Origin: Gammaproteobacteria bacterium
GTDB lineage: Bacteria; Pseudomonadota; Gammaproteobacteria; S012-40
Direction of reading: 5' to 3'
DNA: 60,499 bases
Assembly: GCA_027021445.1 (NCBI GenBank)
Contig: JALUUH010000032.1
Span: 1-60,499 of the forward strand
Shown in pieces: positions 30,359-40,999 of this stretch (positions within the stretch are counted from its first letter, which is position 1; every line of letters begins with the position of its first letter). Made by a program: the position numbers and the translations under genes. The notes below the pieces were generated by a model. It saw only the letters and a program-made list of their open reading frames with translations, ran no database searches and was not told where the DNA came from.

Positions 30359-32798
30359 TATTTACCAATCGACCCGGCACTATAATGACCCGCCTTATTT
30401 TTTTGTCGGCAATACAGCGCAAAATATTTTCATCATTTAAGGCCATATTTTCTATACTTTGCTTATCCGCATTGGCGGCAACAGATAACTTAGAACGCAG
30501 CTTTCCATTCACCTGGATCACTAGTTCAATCGTATCGGAAACCAATGCCGACTCATCGACAACAGGCCACGGCTCATTTATTACTGCATTTTTATGACCC
30601 AGCGCAAACCACAAGGAATGGGTAATATGCGGCACGATAGGAGAAAGCAACAATACCGTACTGTTTAAGGACTCATGCCGCAGCGCACGACCTTGAGGCG
30701 ACAAATCATCAAACTTGCCTAGCGCATTCAGCAATTCCATAACAGCTGCGATTGCGGTATTAAACGTATGTCGCCGACCACAATCATCGGTTACTTTTGC
30801 AATCGTCTGATGGAGCAAACGTCGCAAGTCTTTTTGTGAGGAAGATAACGCCGCTTTGTCCAAGGCCACTACGCTGCCTTTACTCATATGCTCAGCAACA
30901 CTTTTCCACAACCGCTTGAGAAACCGTTGCGCTCCTTCAACACCTGCATCGGACCACTCCAAGGATTGCTCCGGCGGTGAAGCAAACATAATAAACAATC
31001 TCGCCGTATCTGCTCCGTATTGCTTAATGAGTCCCTGAGGATCTACGGTATTCCCTTTAGACTTGGACATTTTAACGCCGTCTTTTAATACCATGCCCTG
31101 GGTTAGCAAGTTTTTAAAAGGCTCATCGACCGTGATTAGACCAATGTCACGCATCAGCTTATTGAAAAAACGTGAATACAATAGATGCAAAATAGCATGC
31201 TCAATCCCCCCGACATATTGATCTACTGGCAACCAATAATCTGCACGTTCATCCAACATCGCTTGATCGTTATTCGCTGAAGCAAACCGTGCGTAATACC
31301 AGGAAGACTCCATAAACGTATCAAAGGTATCTGTTTCACGCTCCGCTTCCCCAGCACATTTTGGGCACTGGGTTTGGTAAAATTCAGGCATTCTTTTGAT
31401 CGGTGAACCAATACCATCAAATTCAATATCCGTTGGCAACACGACGGGTAAATCTTTTTCAGGAACGCCAACAACACCACAGCGTTGGCAATTAATAACG
31501 GGAATAGGCGCACCCCAGTAACGCTGGCGAGAAACACCCCAGTCTCGTAAACGATAATTTGTACGCTTCTGGCCTTTGCTTTTACGGGTCAAATAAGCCG
31601 CAATTTCCTCAAAAGCCTGCGCAGAGTTCAGCCCATTAAAATCACCAGAATGAACTAACTCCCCTTTTCCTGTATAGGCGGACTGGCTTAAGTCATATTC
31701 AATATCACCACTAGGTTTAATAACTTGCTTGAGAGCCAAATCATATTTTTTAGCAAACTCCCAATCACGCTGATCATGCGCAGGTACTGACATCACAGCG
31801 CCTTCTCCATAAGCCATTACTACAAAATTGGCGATATAAATGGGAATCTCTTCATGAGTAATAGGGTGAATCGCGTTCAAACCAAGCGCAAAGCCTTTTT
31901 TCTCCATGGTTTCCATTGCAGCTTCGGCCGTTTCCATGGCCTTACACTCTTCAATGAAAGCAGACAATGCCATGTTATTTTTTGCCGCTGCGAGGGCGAG
32001 GGGGTGCTCAGGTGCAATCGCGAGATAAGTAACACCTAACAAGGTATCTGGACGTGTTGTATAAATCTTAAGTGAGTCATTACTTCCGGTGACATTAAAT
32101 TCGATTTCCAGCCCCTCCGAACGACCTATCCAATTTTTCTGCATCGTCCGTACACGTTCAGGCCAGCCTTTTAATTGATCAATCTCATCCAGTAACTCAT
32201 CCGCATATTGGGTAATACGAAAAAACCATTGCGCTATTTCCTTACGCACAACTTGGCTATCACAACGCCAACAACAGCCATCAATGACTTGCTCATTAGC
32301 CAATACGGTTAAGTCATGTGGACACCAATTGACCGCCGCTGTTTTTTTGTAAACCAGGCCTTTTTCCAATAGCTTGGTAAATAACCACTGCTCCCAACGA
32401 TAGTAATCAGGGTCACAAGTCGCGAACTCCCTATTCCAGTCGTAGGCAAAACCCAGTCTTTGTAATTGCTCACGCATATAATCAACATTTGACTGTGTCC
32501 ACTTAGCAGGGGGAACATTGTTTTTTATCGCTGCATTTTCGGCCGGTAAGCCAAAGGCATCCCAGCCCATAGGCTGAAGCACGTTTCTACCTTGCATGCG
32601 CTGATAGCGACTAATCACATCCCCAATCGTGTAATTTCGCACATGGCCCATATGTAAGCGCCCACTAGGATAGGGAAACATAGCCAGACAATAATATTTT
32701 TCTTTGGCGGGGTCTTCTGTAACCGCAAAACACTGATGTTCGCGCCAATAAGATTGCGCTTCTTTTTCTACTACTTCTGGCTGATATAGCGATTCCAT
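30348..32798 (-). CDS. leuS: Leucyl-tRNA synthetase
   Basis: [33 protein letters not shown]. Confidence 0.98.
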   Translation of the reverse strand: MESLYQPEVVEKEAQSYWREHQCFAVTEDPAKEKYYCLAMFPYPSGRLHMGHVRNYTIGDVISRYQRMQGRNVLQPMGWDAFGLPAENAAIKNNVPPAKWTQSNVDYMREQLQRLGFAYDWNREFATCDPDYYRWEQWLFTKLLEKGLVYKKTAAVNWCPHDLTVLANEQVIDGCCWRCDSQVVRKEIAQWFFRITQYADELLDEIDQLKGWPERVRTMQKNWIGRSEGLEIEFNVTGSNDSLKIYTTRPDTLLGVTYLAIAPEHPLALAAAKNNMALSAFIEECKAMETAEAAMETMEKKGFALGLNAIHPITHEEIPIYIANFVVMAYGEGAVMSVPAHDQRDWEFAKKYDLALKQVIKPSGDIEYDLSQSAYTGKGELVHSGDFNGLNSAQAFEEIAAYLTRKSKGQKRTNYRLRDWGVSRQRYWGAPIPVINCQRCGVVGVPEKDLPVVLPTDIEFDGIGSPIKRMPEFYQTQCPKCAGEAERETDTFDTFMESSWYYARFASANNDQAMLDERADYWLPVDQYVGGIEHAILHLLYSRFFNKLMRDIGLITVDEPFKNLLTQGMVLKDGVKMSKSKGNTVDPQGLIKQYGADTARLFIMFASPPEQSLEWSDAGVEGAQRFLKRLWKSVAEHMSKGSVVALDKAALSSSQKDLRRLLHQTIAKVTDDCGRRHTFNTAIAAVMELLNALGKFDDLSPQGRALRHESLNSTVLLLSPIVPHITHSLWFALGHKNAVINEPWPVVDESALVSDTIELVIQVNGKLRSKLSVAANADKQSIENMALNDENILRCIADKKIRRVIIVPGRLVNIVV

Positions 32799-32908
32799 TG
32801 TTAACCTTGGGTCTGCTTACGTTTGCGCGTATTATAAAGAAATAGGCCACACAAAAGAACGTGTTTGTCACAAACCGAGCTCCAAGCATAGGTATAGGAG
32901 ATAATAAA

Positions 32909-33412
32909 ATGGACACCAAAGAGAAAATAGCCAAGGCATACCACCAATATCTGTTTTATACACGGGATTTTTTGCATGACTCCAAGGAGGAAATCAAACC
33001 CAGCATCAAAAAAGCTCTGGACTATGCATCGGAGAAAACAGCGGATCTTGGGGAAATCACCAAAGAAGAGACCAAAATTTTAAGCACCTACGTGAGTCGA
33101 GATATTAAAGATGCCGCAGAATTTATTGCCGAAGGCGAACGCTCCATTGCGGATTGGCTTAGAACTGACCTAATGTATATCGAAGATCAGTTTCTCGAAT
33201 TATTTTCTGATGTAGTTACCGATATGGGTGCGGAACTTAAAGATATGGCCGGTTATGCCAATGCACATAGAGAATGGCATACCGGAGAAATTAATGGCTT
33301 AGGAACACTGGAATGCAAAGCCTGTGGGGAAAAAATCCACTTTAAGCAGCCTGGGCGCATTCCACCATGCCCTATATGTAATAAAAGCATATTTGTCAGA
33401 GAGTCCGTCTAG
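32909..33412 (+). CDS. YbeL/DUF1451 family zinc-ribbon protein
   Basis: CKACGEKIHFKQPGRIPPCPICN; divergent from leuS as in E. coli. Confidence 0.88.
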   Translation: MDTKEKIAKAYHQYLFYTRDFLHDSKEEIKPSIKKALDYASEKTADLGEITKEETKILSTYVSRDIKDAAEFIAEGERSIADWLRTDLMYIEDQFLELFSDVVTDMGAELKDMAGYANAHREWHTGEINGLGTLECKACGEKIHFKQPGRIPPCPICNKSIFVRESV

Positions 33413-33424
33413 ACTTAACGATGA

Positions 33425-33561
33425 CTAGGAGTCTGTCTGAGAACAGACTGACCTACTGCGAATAAACCTGATTGCTCTTTTGACCATGGATGGTCTTATG
33501 CAGTAAAGCACAGGAATGTGCGAGAGCGTGCGTGACGATCGCTGTTCTCAGACAGCCCCTA
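33425..33561. repeat. Hairpin repeat, family B copy 3 (longest, ~137 bp, terminal inverted repeats)
   Basis: taggagtctgtctgagaacag (33426-33446) vs ctgttctcagacagccccta (33542-33561). Confidence 0.9.
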
Positions 33562-35040
33562 ATTTTCATCCAAGCCTTCTGCCGCTAAGGAAGCTGCGCG
33601 GAAAACCGCACGCCCTTTATTCATTGTTTCATCCCATTCATTCCGTGGAATTGAATCATAAACAATGCCCGCACCCGCCTGAAGATAAAGTGTTTGGTTT
33701 TTAATAACCGCCGTCCTAATAGCTATTGCGGTATCCATATTGCCATTCCAGCCAATATAGCCCACAGCACCAGAATACACACCGCGCTTCACCGGCTCTA
33801 ACTCATCTATAATTTCCATGGCACGAACTTTCGACGCGCCTGACACGGTTCCAGCGGGGAAAGTGGCGCGCAAAACGTCCATTGCCGACATGCCCTCAGC
33901 TAACTCACCAATTACATTTGAAACAATATGCATCACATGCGAATAACGCTCGACGAACATCTTATCCGTCAGCTTTACACTGCCGATTTTTGATACCCGA
34001 CCCGCATCGTTACGACCCAAATCTATCAGCATTAAATGTTCGGCAAGTTCTTTTGGGTCAGCCAGTAAGTCCTTTTCTAGGGCTTTATCTTCCTCATCGT
34101 TTGCACCACGAGGCCGAGTACCCGCAATCGGTCGCACCGTTACTTCAGCACCTTCCAGGCGAACCAGTATTTCGGGGGATGAACCCACAATTTGAAAATC
34201 ACCCATATCCATAAAATACATATAAGGAGAGGGATTCAAACTTCTTAATGCACGATATAAATCTATAGGATCGGTATCAAAGGGTACTGAAAGCCGCTGT
34301 GACAGAACGACTTGCATTACATCGCCTTCGACAATATAGTTTTTTATCTTACGCACCGCATCCTCGAACCCTTCCTGGGTAAAACCAGAAACAAAATCGG
34401 CTTCAGATATCGGTGGCGCTGCTTTTACAGATAACGGAAGGTGAATGGGACGTTTTATTTGTGCCTCAATGGAAGCTAATCGAGACAAGCCAAAATCATA
34501 GGCATCATTAATAGCAGGGTCAACATATACGATAATGAAAAGCTTTCCTTTTAGGTTATCAAAAACAATAACCTCTTCAGAAACCAGCAGACAAATATCA
34601 GGATTTCCCAGCGGGTCTAGTGCCTTGGACTCTCCAAGCTTAGGCTCGATATAGCGCACTGTGTCATAACCAAAGTATCCAACCAACCCTCCAGAGAACC
34701 GCGGAAAGCCTTCTATTTCAGGTGCTTTATAACGCGCCTGATATTGCTCTATATATTCTAAAGGATCATCAACAGTTAGAACTTTGGTCGGTGAGTCATT
34801 GACTAATTCAGTGATTTTTTTCGCATACACCTCTAAACGTGAGGAGCAAGGCAAGCCGATAATGGAGTAACGCCCCCACTTTTCTCCACCTTGAACAGAC
34901 TCAAATAAGTAAGAATAAGGGCCAGCCGCAACTTTGAAATAAATGCTTAATGGCGTATCTAAATCCACCCTCACTTCGCGTAAAACAGGAATTCGATTAA
35001 AGCCCTGTTTGGCATATTCACTAAATTTTTCTTTATTCAT
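33559..35040 (-). CDS. trpE: Anthranilate synthase component I
   Basis: [26 protein letters not shown]...[10 protein letters not shown]. Confidence 0.96.
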   Translation of the reverse strand: MNKEKFSEYAKQGFNRIPVLREVRVDLDTPLSIYFKVAAGPYSYLFESVQGGEKWGRYSIIGLPCSSRLEVYAKKITELVNDSPTKVLTVDDPLEYIEQYQARYKAPEIEGFPRFSGGLVGYFGYDTVRYIEPKLGESKALDPLGNPDICLLVSEEVIVFDNLKGKLFIIVYVDPAINDAYDFGLSRLASIEAQIKRPIHLPLSVKAAPPISEADFVSGFTQEGFEDAVRKIKNYIVEGDVMQVVLSQRLSVPFDTDPIDLYRALRSLNPSPYMYFMDMGDFQIVGSSPEILVRLEGAEVTVRPIAGTRPRGANDEEDKALEKDLLADPKELAEHLMLIDLGRNDAGRVSKIGSVKLTDKMFVERYSHVMHIVSNVIGELAEGMSAMDVLRATFPAGTVSGASKVRAMEIIDELEPVKRGVYSGAVGYIGWNGNMDTAIAIRTAVIKNQTLYLQAGAGIVYDSIPRNEWDETMNKGRAVFRAASLAAEGLDEN

Positions 35041-35188
35041 ATTGATCACTTTACATTAACGGAAAAACCTAAACTGAGTTACATCTGAAGATCTTTGCAG
35101 GAAAACTATTTTTTGTACAAAGACCTCATCTTGCAATCAGCTTCGCCAAGTCACGCGCATTTTTTCCATTAAATTGATCATAAAACAC

Positions 35189-35860
35189 TTATTTACAAAA
35201 CAAAGGGTCGATTTCCGAGAAACTATCCACCACGGCATCAGGACTTGCTGCTCTAATATCGACACCATGATTATAACCATAACTAACGGCCACCACAGCA
35301 AAACCCGCATTTCGTGCCGCTTCAACATCATGCATGGAATCCCCAATCATTAATGACTCATTAGGATTCACCGCAAAAAACTTTGCAGCGTGCAATAACG
35401 GTTCCGGGCGCGGTTTCTTATACTGCAAAGTATCACCACTCACGACCGTACCGAAGAATTCAAGAATTCCCAGAGCAGCAAGTAAAGGCAAAGTAAAGCT
35501 TTCTGCTTTATTGGTTACACAAGCCAACAAAAAACCTGCAGACCTAAGCTGCTCCAACCCAAGTTTTACGCCTGGAAAGAGCCGACTATACTTTCCATTT
35601 GCCTCGGTATAGTGTTTAAAAAAAATAGGGTAAGCTTTAGCAAACAAGTCTTCATCAGGCTCAGCATGTAAATCATCGGTTAACATCCGCTTCACCAAAC
35701 GCTCAACACCATTGCCAACCCAGTTTCGAACCTTATCTTCACCATGTACCTTAAGGCCAAGATCTATCATGGTCTTATCAACGGCAACGGCCAAATCGGG
35801 AACAGAATCTACTAAGGTTCCATCTAAATCGATTAATACCAGTTTAGGTTTTTTTATCAT
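35189..35860 (-). CDS. gph: Phosphoglycolate phosphatase
   Basis: HAD motif LVLIDLDGTLVDSVPDL; MIGDSMHDVEAARNAGF. Confidence 0.92.
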   Translation of the reverse strand: MIKKPKLVLIDLDGTLVDSVPDLAVAVDKTMIDLGLKVHGEDKVRNWVGNGVERLVKRMLTDDLHAEPDEDLFAKAYPIFFKHYTEANGKYSRLFPGVKLGLEQLRSAGFLLACVTNKAESFTLPLLAALGILEFFGTVVSGDTLQYKKPRPEPLLHAAKFFAVNPNESLMIGDSMHDVEAARNAGFAVVAVSYGYNHGVDIRAASPDAVVDSFSEIDPLFCK

Positions 35861-35865
35861 TACAA

Positions 35866-36861
35866 TTAAAATTTTTGCTTTAAACCTATCAACCATGCTG
35901 ATTCATTAGCAAGAACATCTTCCCCTGGCATGGCTAATCCCCCGCCCACATAGACCGTCGTTTTTTTAGCAAGCTTTTGCAGTAATGCAGCGCCAAATGA
36001 CAAGTCATTATCTCCATCATCATCCACTGTATAACCTCCAGTTACCGCAATGGTTAACATTCCCATCGTATAAGAAGCAGCCGTAAAAACTTTTTTGTCG
36101 TTATTAATGGCTTCACCCGTCTCAAACTGGCCGCTCAAACCCACTGAACCCATGCCAATACGGCCACCTAATTTGTACGCTGATTGATTGCTATTATCCG
36201 TCACATTGTAATTAGACACCGTTGCAGCAAACACATCAGCCGAACCCAGATTTAAGGTCACGCCACCGCCATAATTCGGGTTTTCGCCATTGGTTTGATA
36301 ATGAAAATTAATTTTAGCGACACCTGATATTTTGGGTGTATCGTAGCTAATGGTACCTGTGCTCCGCCCTTTGCCAATGCCTTGCCCCGAATGCAATCCA
36401 GACATGGTATTTAACATACCCCTACCTTCTAAAGCCGTTGTAAACATCGGATCTATCATCTTGCCCGTTGACTTATAAAGTGTAGACATTGTGCCAACTC
36501 GCACTTGCCCTATGCCAGACTTTATCCCAACCCAAGTATCTCTTTGATACACCGCGCCAGGAGAATATGCAGCTGGCTCGGCACTTGAGCCATCGGCTGC
36601 AACCAAGTACTTATCGGTATTTAAACCTAACTCCATTTTGTAATTTACTTTCACCGGACCAGTATCAACACCACCTTTTGCACCTAAGGCCGTCCCTTTA
36701 CTATAGCCACTATTAACATCCAAACTTGAATCCTTGCCTACCTTTTCCACCGCAACATGGACAAGCCCATATACTTTTACCATCTCTGGTTTGGCATAAA
36801 CGCTGGTTAACGGGGCGATTGACACAGCAATAACAGCGAAAGTTATCAGGCTTTTATTCAT
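35866..36861 (-). CDS. Gram-negative porin-like outer membrane protein
   Basis: Signal peptide; VKVYGLVHVAVEKV...; C-terminal WLIGLKQKF. Confidence 0.85.
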   Translation of the reverse strand: MNKSLITFAVIAVSIAPLTSVYAKPEMVKVYGLVHVAVEKVGKDSSLDVNSGYSKGTALGAKGGVDTGPVKVNYKMELGLNTDKYLVAADGSSAEPAAYSPGAVYQRDTWVGIKSGIGQVRVGTMSTLYKSTGKMIDPMFTTALEGRGMLNTMSGLHSGQGIGKGRSTGTISYDTPKISGVAKINFHYQTNGENPNYGGGVTLNLGSADVFAATVSNYNVTDNSNQSAYKLGGRIGMGSVGLSGQFETGEAINNDKKVFTAASYTMGMLTIAVTGGYTVDDDGDNDLSFGAALLQKLAKKTTVYVGGGLAMPGEDVLANESAWLIGLKQKF

Positions 36862-36930
36862 TATCTTTCCTCACAATAATTCTTCATAAATATTTCATGG
36901 CAGCATTCTAACCGCTCAGCGCACATAAAA

Positions 36931-36957
36931 AAAGGAGAGCATTATGCTCTCCTTTTG
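36931..36957 (-). terminator. Rho-independent terminator between the two porin genes
   Basis: aaaggagagc-attat-gctctccttt with T7 on the minus strand. Confidence 0.85.
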
Positions 36958-37011
36958 TTCGCATGTAGCAAAATTTACATTCTTATACAAGCATACCTTT
37001 AACGCTCTTTG

Positions 37012-38073
37012 TTAGAATGCATGGATAAGACCTAAAGCAATCAACATTTGGTCTTTGCCCTTAGCCGGCCCATCAATACGTCCACCCGTATCATAACCCG
37101 CCGAAGTGGCGTCAAACTTCGCGTTCTTTCCATTCATCGTCATCGTGTAAGTCACATAAGCCTTGGTCATTTTACCCAGCTTTTGATCCACACCTAGCGC
37201 TATTAGGGAACCGTCAGAATCAGCCTCTAAATCAGTATCGCCCGTTGCAAGATATTGTGTTTTAAGAGTTGTACCACCCATTTTATACGCCGCACCAGCC
37301 CCAAAAGAGGTACGCGTTTCATCAGCTACACCCGCTTGATCCGAAATTTGTTGAACAAATCCACCGACACTTATCGCACCCATGGAATATTTTGCCGCAG
37401 CACGAAGACCCGTTTCGTTTTCCGGTGCCGTATTATGCACTTCATAAGCAACACTTGCGAACAAGCTTTTACCCATTTTATAGACTAGGGCCGTACTTGC
37501 TAACGGAACCGCCTCACCATTTCCAGGTTCAGCTTGCGCATAAATAGACGCGCCAGAAAAACTGGGGGATTTGTATAAAAAGCCGTTGCCGCGCTCATCC
37601 CAACCCCTGCTGGTGGGAGTATGATTGGTTTTAGATTTAACTTTAAGCTTAACCAGTGTTCGCGAATCACCAGGCTGCTCTTTAAAAAAATCAACTTTAC
37701 TTCTTGCATCTTTAAAAGGCGTATCATAACGACCGGCCAACAAGGTACCAAAACCGCCACTCAGCGCTACATAGGTATTACGATAACCCCATCTTCCGCC
37801 CTCACCTGCTGCATTTTGCCCAAAATAAATAGCATTCTCAATTTGCCACGAGGCCTTAAGCCCCGCCTTTAAATCCTTACCGCCTTTTATCCCGATACGT
37901 GATGAACTCGTTGCTAAATAGATAGAATCTGCCGCATCTACGTCATCATCATTGTCAACATAAGCTGCAGATACATTAAACTTTCCATAAAGCTCAGCTT
38001 CATCAACCGCTTGTGCAGCAAATGGTAAGGCTATTGCGCTCAAAACCGCGACAGCTGTCAGACTTTTTTTCAT
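37012..38073 (-). CDS. Gram-negative porin
   Basis: MKKSLTAVAVLSAIALPFAAQAVDEAELYGKFNVSAAY...SSRIGIKGGKDLKAGLKASWQIE; terminal ALGLIHAF. Confidence 0.92.
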   Translation of the reverse strand: MKKSLTAVAVLSAIALPFAAQAVDEAELYGKFNVSAAYVDNDDDVDAADSIYLATSSSRIGIKGGKDLKAGLKASWQIENAIYFGQNAAGEGGRWGYRNTYVALSGGFGTLLAGRYDTPFKDARSKVDFFKEQPGDSRTLVKLKVKSKTNHTPTSRGWDERGNGFLYKSPSFSGASIYAQAEPGNGEAVPLASTALVYKMGKSLFASVAYEVHNTAPENETGLRAAAKYSMGAISVGGFVQQISDQAGVADETRTSFGAGAAYKMGGTTLKTQYLATGDTDLEADSDGSLIALGVDQKLGKMTKAYVTYTMTMNGKNAKFDATSAGYDTGGRIDGPAKGKDQMLIALGLIHAF

Positions 38074-38342
38074 TCCCTCTCTCCTCAGAGTTTTTCTTTT
38101 ATATCTTGACCGGACCTGTTAGCGCTTGAATTTCATAAAACGCAAACACAATAGATTCTACCAAGATCAAGCATTCGTACTTTAAATTAACAAGCCAAAT
38201 GTACCAGCTTTAACACTAAAGGCAAGTTACAATAATGTGACACCTAAAAAATAACCCTATAAATATTAACAACTTTCAATCTAAAAAAAGAAATGACATG
38301 TAGAAAAAACAAGGAAGGAAAAAAGAAGTAGATAAAGACTCT

Positions 38343-38362
38343 ATAGGAACTTGTCCGAGAGT
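38343..38362. repeat. Partial family B arm
   Basis: taggaacttgtccgagag. Confidence 0.5.
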
Positions 38363-38383
38363 CTTATCAAATGAAGAAAGTTA

Positions 38384-38776
38384 TTAACGCTTAGAGAATT
38401 GAGTAGCACGACGTGCTTTATGTAAGCCCACTTTTTTACGCTCAACTTCACGCGAATCACGAGTAACATAACCTGCTTTTCGAAGTAACGGACGCAAGCT
38501 TTCATCATAATCCATTAGCGCACGCGTAATACCATGCCGAATTGCACCAGCCTGACCCGAAATACCACCACCTCTAACGGTGATATGAAAATCAAACTTA
38601 TCAAGCATTTCAACACGCTCTAAAGGTTGACGAACAATCATGCGTGCCGTTTCCCGACCAAAGTATTGATCCAATGAACGTTTATTGATAACGATCTCGC
38701 CTTTACCCGGCGTCATAAAAACTCTAGCAGTAGAGCTTTTGCGGCGACCAGTTCCATAATTTTGCTGTTGAGCCAT
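38384..38776 (-). CDS. rpsI: 30S ribosomal protein S9
   Basis: [14 protein letters not shown]...[16 protein letters not shown]. Confidence 0.99.
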   Translation of the reverse strand: MAQQQNYGTGRRKSSTARVFMTPGKGEIVINKRSLDQYFGRETARMIVRQPLERVEMLDKFDFHITVRGGGISGQAGAIRHGITRALMDYDESLRPLLRKAGYVTRDSREVERKKVGLHKARRATQFSKR

Positions 38777-38786
38777 AATCTTACTC

Positions 38787-39215
38787 TTATATCTCTAAGG
38801 TTTTAGGTTGTTGTGCAGCGTGCATATGCTCTGAACCCGCATAGACTTTAAGCTTACGATACATTGCACGACCCAATGGGTTCTTCGGCAACATACCCTT
38901 TACTGCACTTTCTATAATTTTTTGAGGTGCTTGACCACGTACTTTATCAAGCGAAGTAGACTTAAGCCCACCCGGATATAAAGTATGTCGGTGATAAATC
39001 TTGTCAGATTCTTTCTTGCCCGTTACCTGCACTTTTTCTGCATTGACAATAACGATGTAATCACCCGTATCTACGTGAGGCGTATATTCGGCCTTATGCT
39101 TGCCGCGCAGTCGTGAAGCAACTTCGCTCGCCAGTCTTCCCAGAGTTTTCCCCGTCGCATCAACGACATACCAATCTCGTTTAACGGTCTCTGTTTTTGC
39201 ACTGAAGGTTTTCAT
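38787..39215 (-). CDS. rplM: 50S ribosomal protein L13
   Basis: [29 protein letters not shown]. Confidence 0.99.
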   Translation of the reverse strand: MKTFSAKTETVKRDWYVVDATGKTLGRLASEVASRLRGKHKAEYTPHVDTGDYIVIVNAEKVQVTGKKESDKIYHRHTLYPGGLKSTSLDKVRGQAPQKIIESAVKGMLPKNPLGRAMYRKLKVYAGSEHMHAAQQPKTLEI

Positions 39216-39437
39216 TGTTTATCCTATATTTGCCCTAAAATTAGGCCATACCTGAAAAGGGCCGTAATGGTAGTGATTCAGTCCCCGCATGTCAATAAAA
39301 ACCTTAGAGGAGTCGGTAACTCGAACAAGCTGTGACGGGTTAATTCTGGATGAGGTCAATTGGGCGCAGAAAAGACATGTGCCAATAGTCGGCGCGCTCT
39401 TTTGTCTATCCCATAAACAGGGGATGTTTGAATCTAG

Positions 39438-39566
39438 ATGAAATGTTTATCCTTTAGAATAATTGTCGCTGCAGTCGGCAGTAATGCTACTAATGCACAA
39501 AGCAAGACCCTACTTACCTGGAGCGAGGGTGAGGAATATGGGAATGTATATTCATATAAATTTTAA
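39438..39566 (+). CDS. Possible 42-aa leader/secreted peptide ORF upstream of the pilus operon
   Basis: MKCLSFRIIVAAVGSNATNAQSKTLLTWSEGEEYGNVYSYKF*; stop 10 nt before next ATG, overlapping its AAGGAGG RBS. Confidence 0.35.
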   Translation: MKCLSFRIIVAAVGSNATNAQSKTLLTWSEGEEYGNVYSYKF

Positions 39567-39576
39567 GGAGGATATT

Positions 39577-40122
39577 ATGCACAAATGGATTCGTTTATGT
39601 ATAGCCAGCGCAATAGGAGTTTCTCTAAGCGGCATCGCAATGGCCGAAGAAACAAGCACACTGAATGTGTCAGCACAATCAGTCGCGATTTGCAGTGTCT
39701 CGTCCGCCAGCCTGGCTTTTGGTGACTATCGTGGCGCAACCTTGAACACCTCGGGTACTATAGAGGTTAGTTGTACCGAAGGTGTGCCGTATGTGATCGG
39801 CCTAGGCGCTGGACTTAATCCGACGGGCGGCAATACAGGAACACGCCAGATGAGCAGATTCGGCTTGGATTTCATGCCGTACCAGCTTTATCTTGATGCA
39901 AGCTTGGGACAAGCATGGGGTGATGAATGTGCCAGTGCGGGCACCCTCGCGGGTTTTCCGTGTAAAACACTTTATAATGGCGATGGCGATGGTACTGCGG
40001 GTGAAATGATTGTGGGTACGGGCCTTTCAGAGACTCATACCGTTTATGGTGAAATCCCTGCAAGCTTAAGTGTGCCGCAAGGCACGTACTCTGATAATGT
40101 CGTCGTTACGTTTGTTTTTTAA
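39577..40122 (+). CDS. Spore coat protein U (SCPU)-domain pilus subunit
   Basis: Signal peptide; LNVSAQSVAICSVSSASLAFGDYRGA...YSDNVVVTFVF; AAGGAGG RBS. Confidence 0.9.
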   Translation: MHKWIRLCIASAIGVSLSGIAMAEETSTLNVSAQSVAICSVSSASLAFGDYRGATLNTSGTIEVSCTEGVPYVIGLGAGLNPTGGNTGTRQMSRFGLDFMPYQLYLDASLGQAWGDECASAGTLAGFPCKTLYNGDGDGTAGEMIVGTGLSETHTVYGEIPASLSVPQGTYSDNVVVTFVF

Positions 40123-40134
40123 GCCACTCTTAAA

Positions 40135-40166
40135 AACGCTGTTGCGGCGATAGTCGCAGCAGCGTT
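40135..40166 (+). promoter_or_regulatory. Intercistronic hairpin between pilus subunit and chaperone genes (possible partial terminator/attenuator)
   Basis: aacgctgttgcg-gcgatagt-cgcagcagcgtt. Confidence 0.6.
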
Positions 40167-40189
40167 AAACCCACAAAGCACCTAAGCAA

Positions 40190-40978
40190 ATGTTATCCTA
40201 TTTCCGGCTCATTCATGCGCTTACACTTGTGTATATGCTCTGTTTGCCGCTTTCCTCGTTGGCAGGATCGTTCACCGTGGTGCCTATCAAGCTGTATTTG
40301 AGCGGCGAACGCAAGACTGCGACTCTTGAGGTAGAGAACAATGGTAGCAAAGCGATCGCCATTCAGCTGAGCGCCAAGGTCTGGGATCAGGATGCTAATG
40401 GCCAGGATTATTATACGAATACTCGATCCATCATTTTTTTCCCTAAGATAGTACGTATCGAAGCTCAGGCCCGACAAATCATTCGGGTAGGCTATCGTCC
40501 CCCACAGAAGGCCGTCGTTGCAAATAACGAACTGACCTTTCGACTATTCCTACGTGAACTACCTAAGCAGATACCCGGAAGCAGCATGGTCAGCACCGCT
40601 TTGAATATCGGGATTCCGATCTTTGTCGCTGCCACGTCGCAAAGTGTGGCACACGCAACCCTGCATAACCCCCGTGTTAACAACGGGGCGATATTACAAC
40701 TCGATGTGCACAATCCGAGTAAGCAACACATTGTGGTCAATTCGATTTCAGCCTTGGCTAAGAATCTCAGAGGTGAAGTATTGTTCAACCGCGAGGTAAG
40801 AGGTTGGTATGTATTGCCGGGTATCACTCGGCCATTTCAACTCGAACTGCCAACGGCTGATTGCGCGGATACTGCAGAGCTAAATATTGCTGTTCGAATA
40901 GGAGAGCAAACCCTGACCCGGGTATTAACGAATGATCCGCTGTGGTGTTCACCTGCACTAATGGCTACCGGAGGGTAG
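40190..40978 (+). CDS. Fimbrial periplasmic chaperone (archaic/sigma type)
   Basis: SFTVVPIKLYLSGERKTATLEVENNGS...IIFFPKIVRIEAQARQIIRVGYR. Confidence 0.93.
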   Translation: MLSYFRLIHALTLVYMLCLPLSSLAGSFTVVPIKLYLSGERKTATLEVENNGSKAIAIQLSAKVWDQDANGQDYYTNTRSIIFFPKIVRIEAQARQIIRVGYRPPQKAVVANNELTFRLFLRELPKQIPGSSMVSTALNIGIPIFVAATSQSVAHATLHNPRVNNGAILQLDVHNPSKQHIVVNSISALAKNLRGEVLFNREVRGWYVLPGITRPFQLELPTADCADTAELNIAVRIGEQTLTRVLTNDPLWCSPALMATGG

Positions 40979-40999
40979 CACTGAATTATACGAACAGGG

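Noticed and set aside
28846-32798. proA lying between holA and nadD as an unusual insertion
   Set aside because: The block is otherwise ordinary and proA-nadD-rsfS-rlmH linkage occurs in other gammaproteobacteria.
38384-39300. rplM-rpsI leader as a novel regulatory RNA
   Set aside because: No convincing structure seen by eye; standard ribosomal operon.
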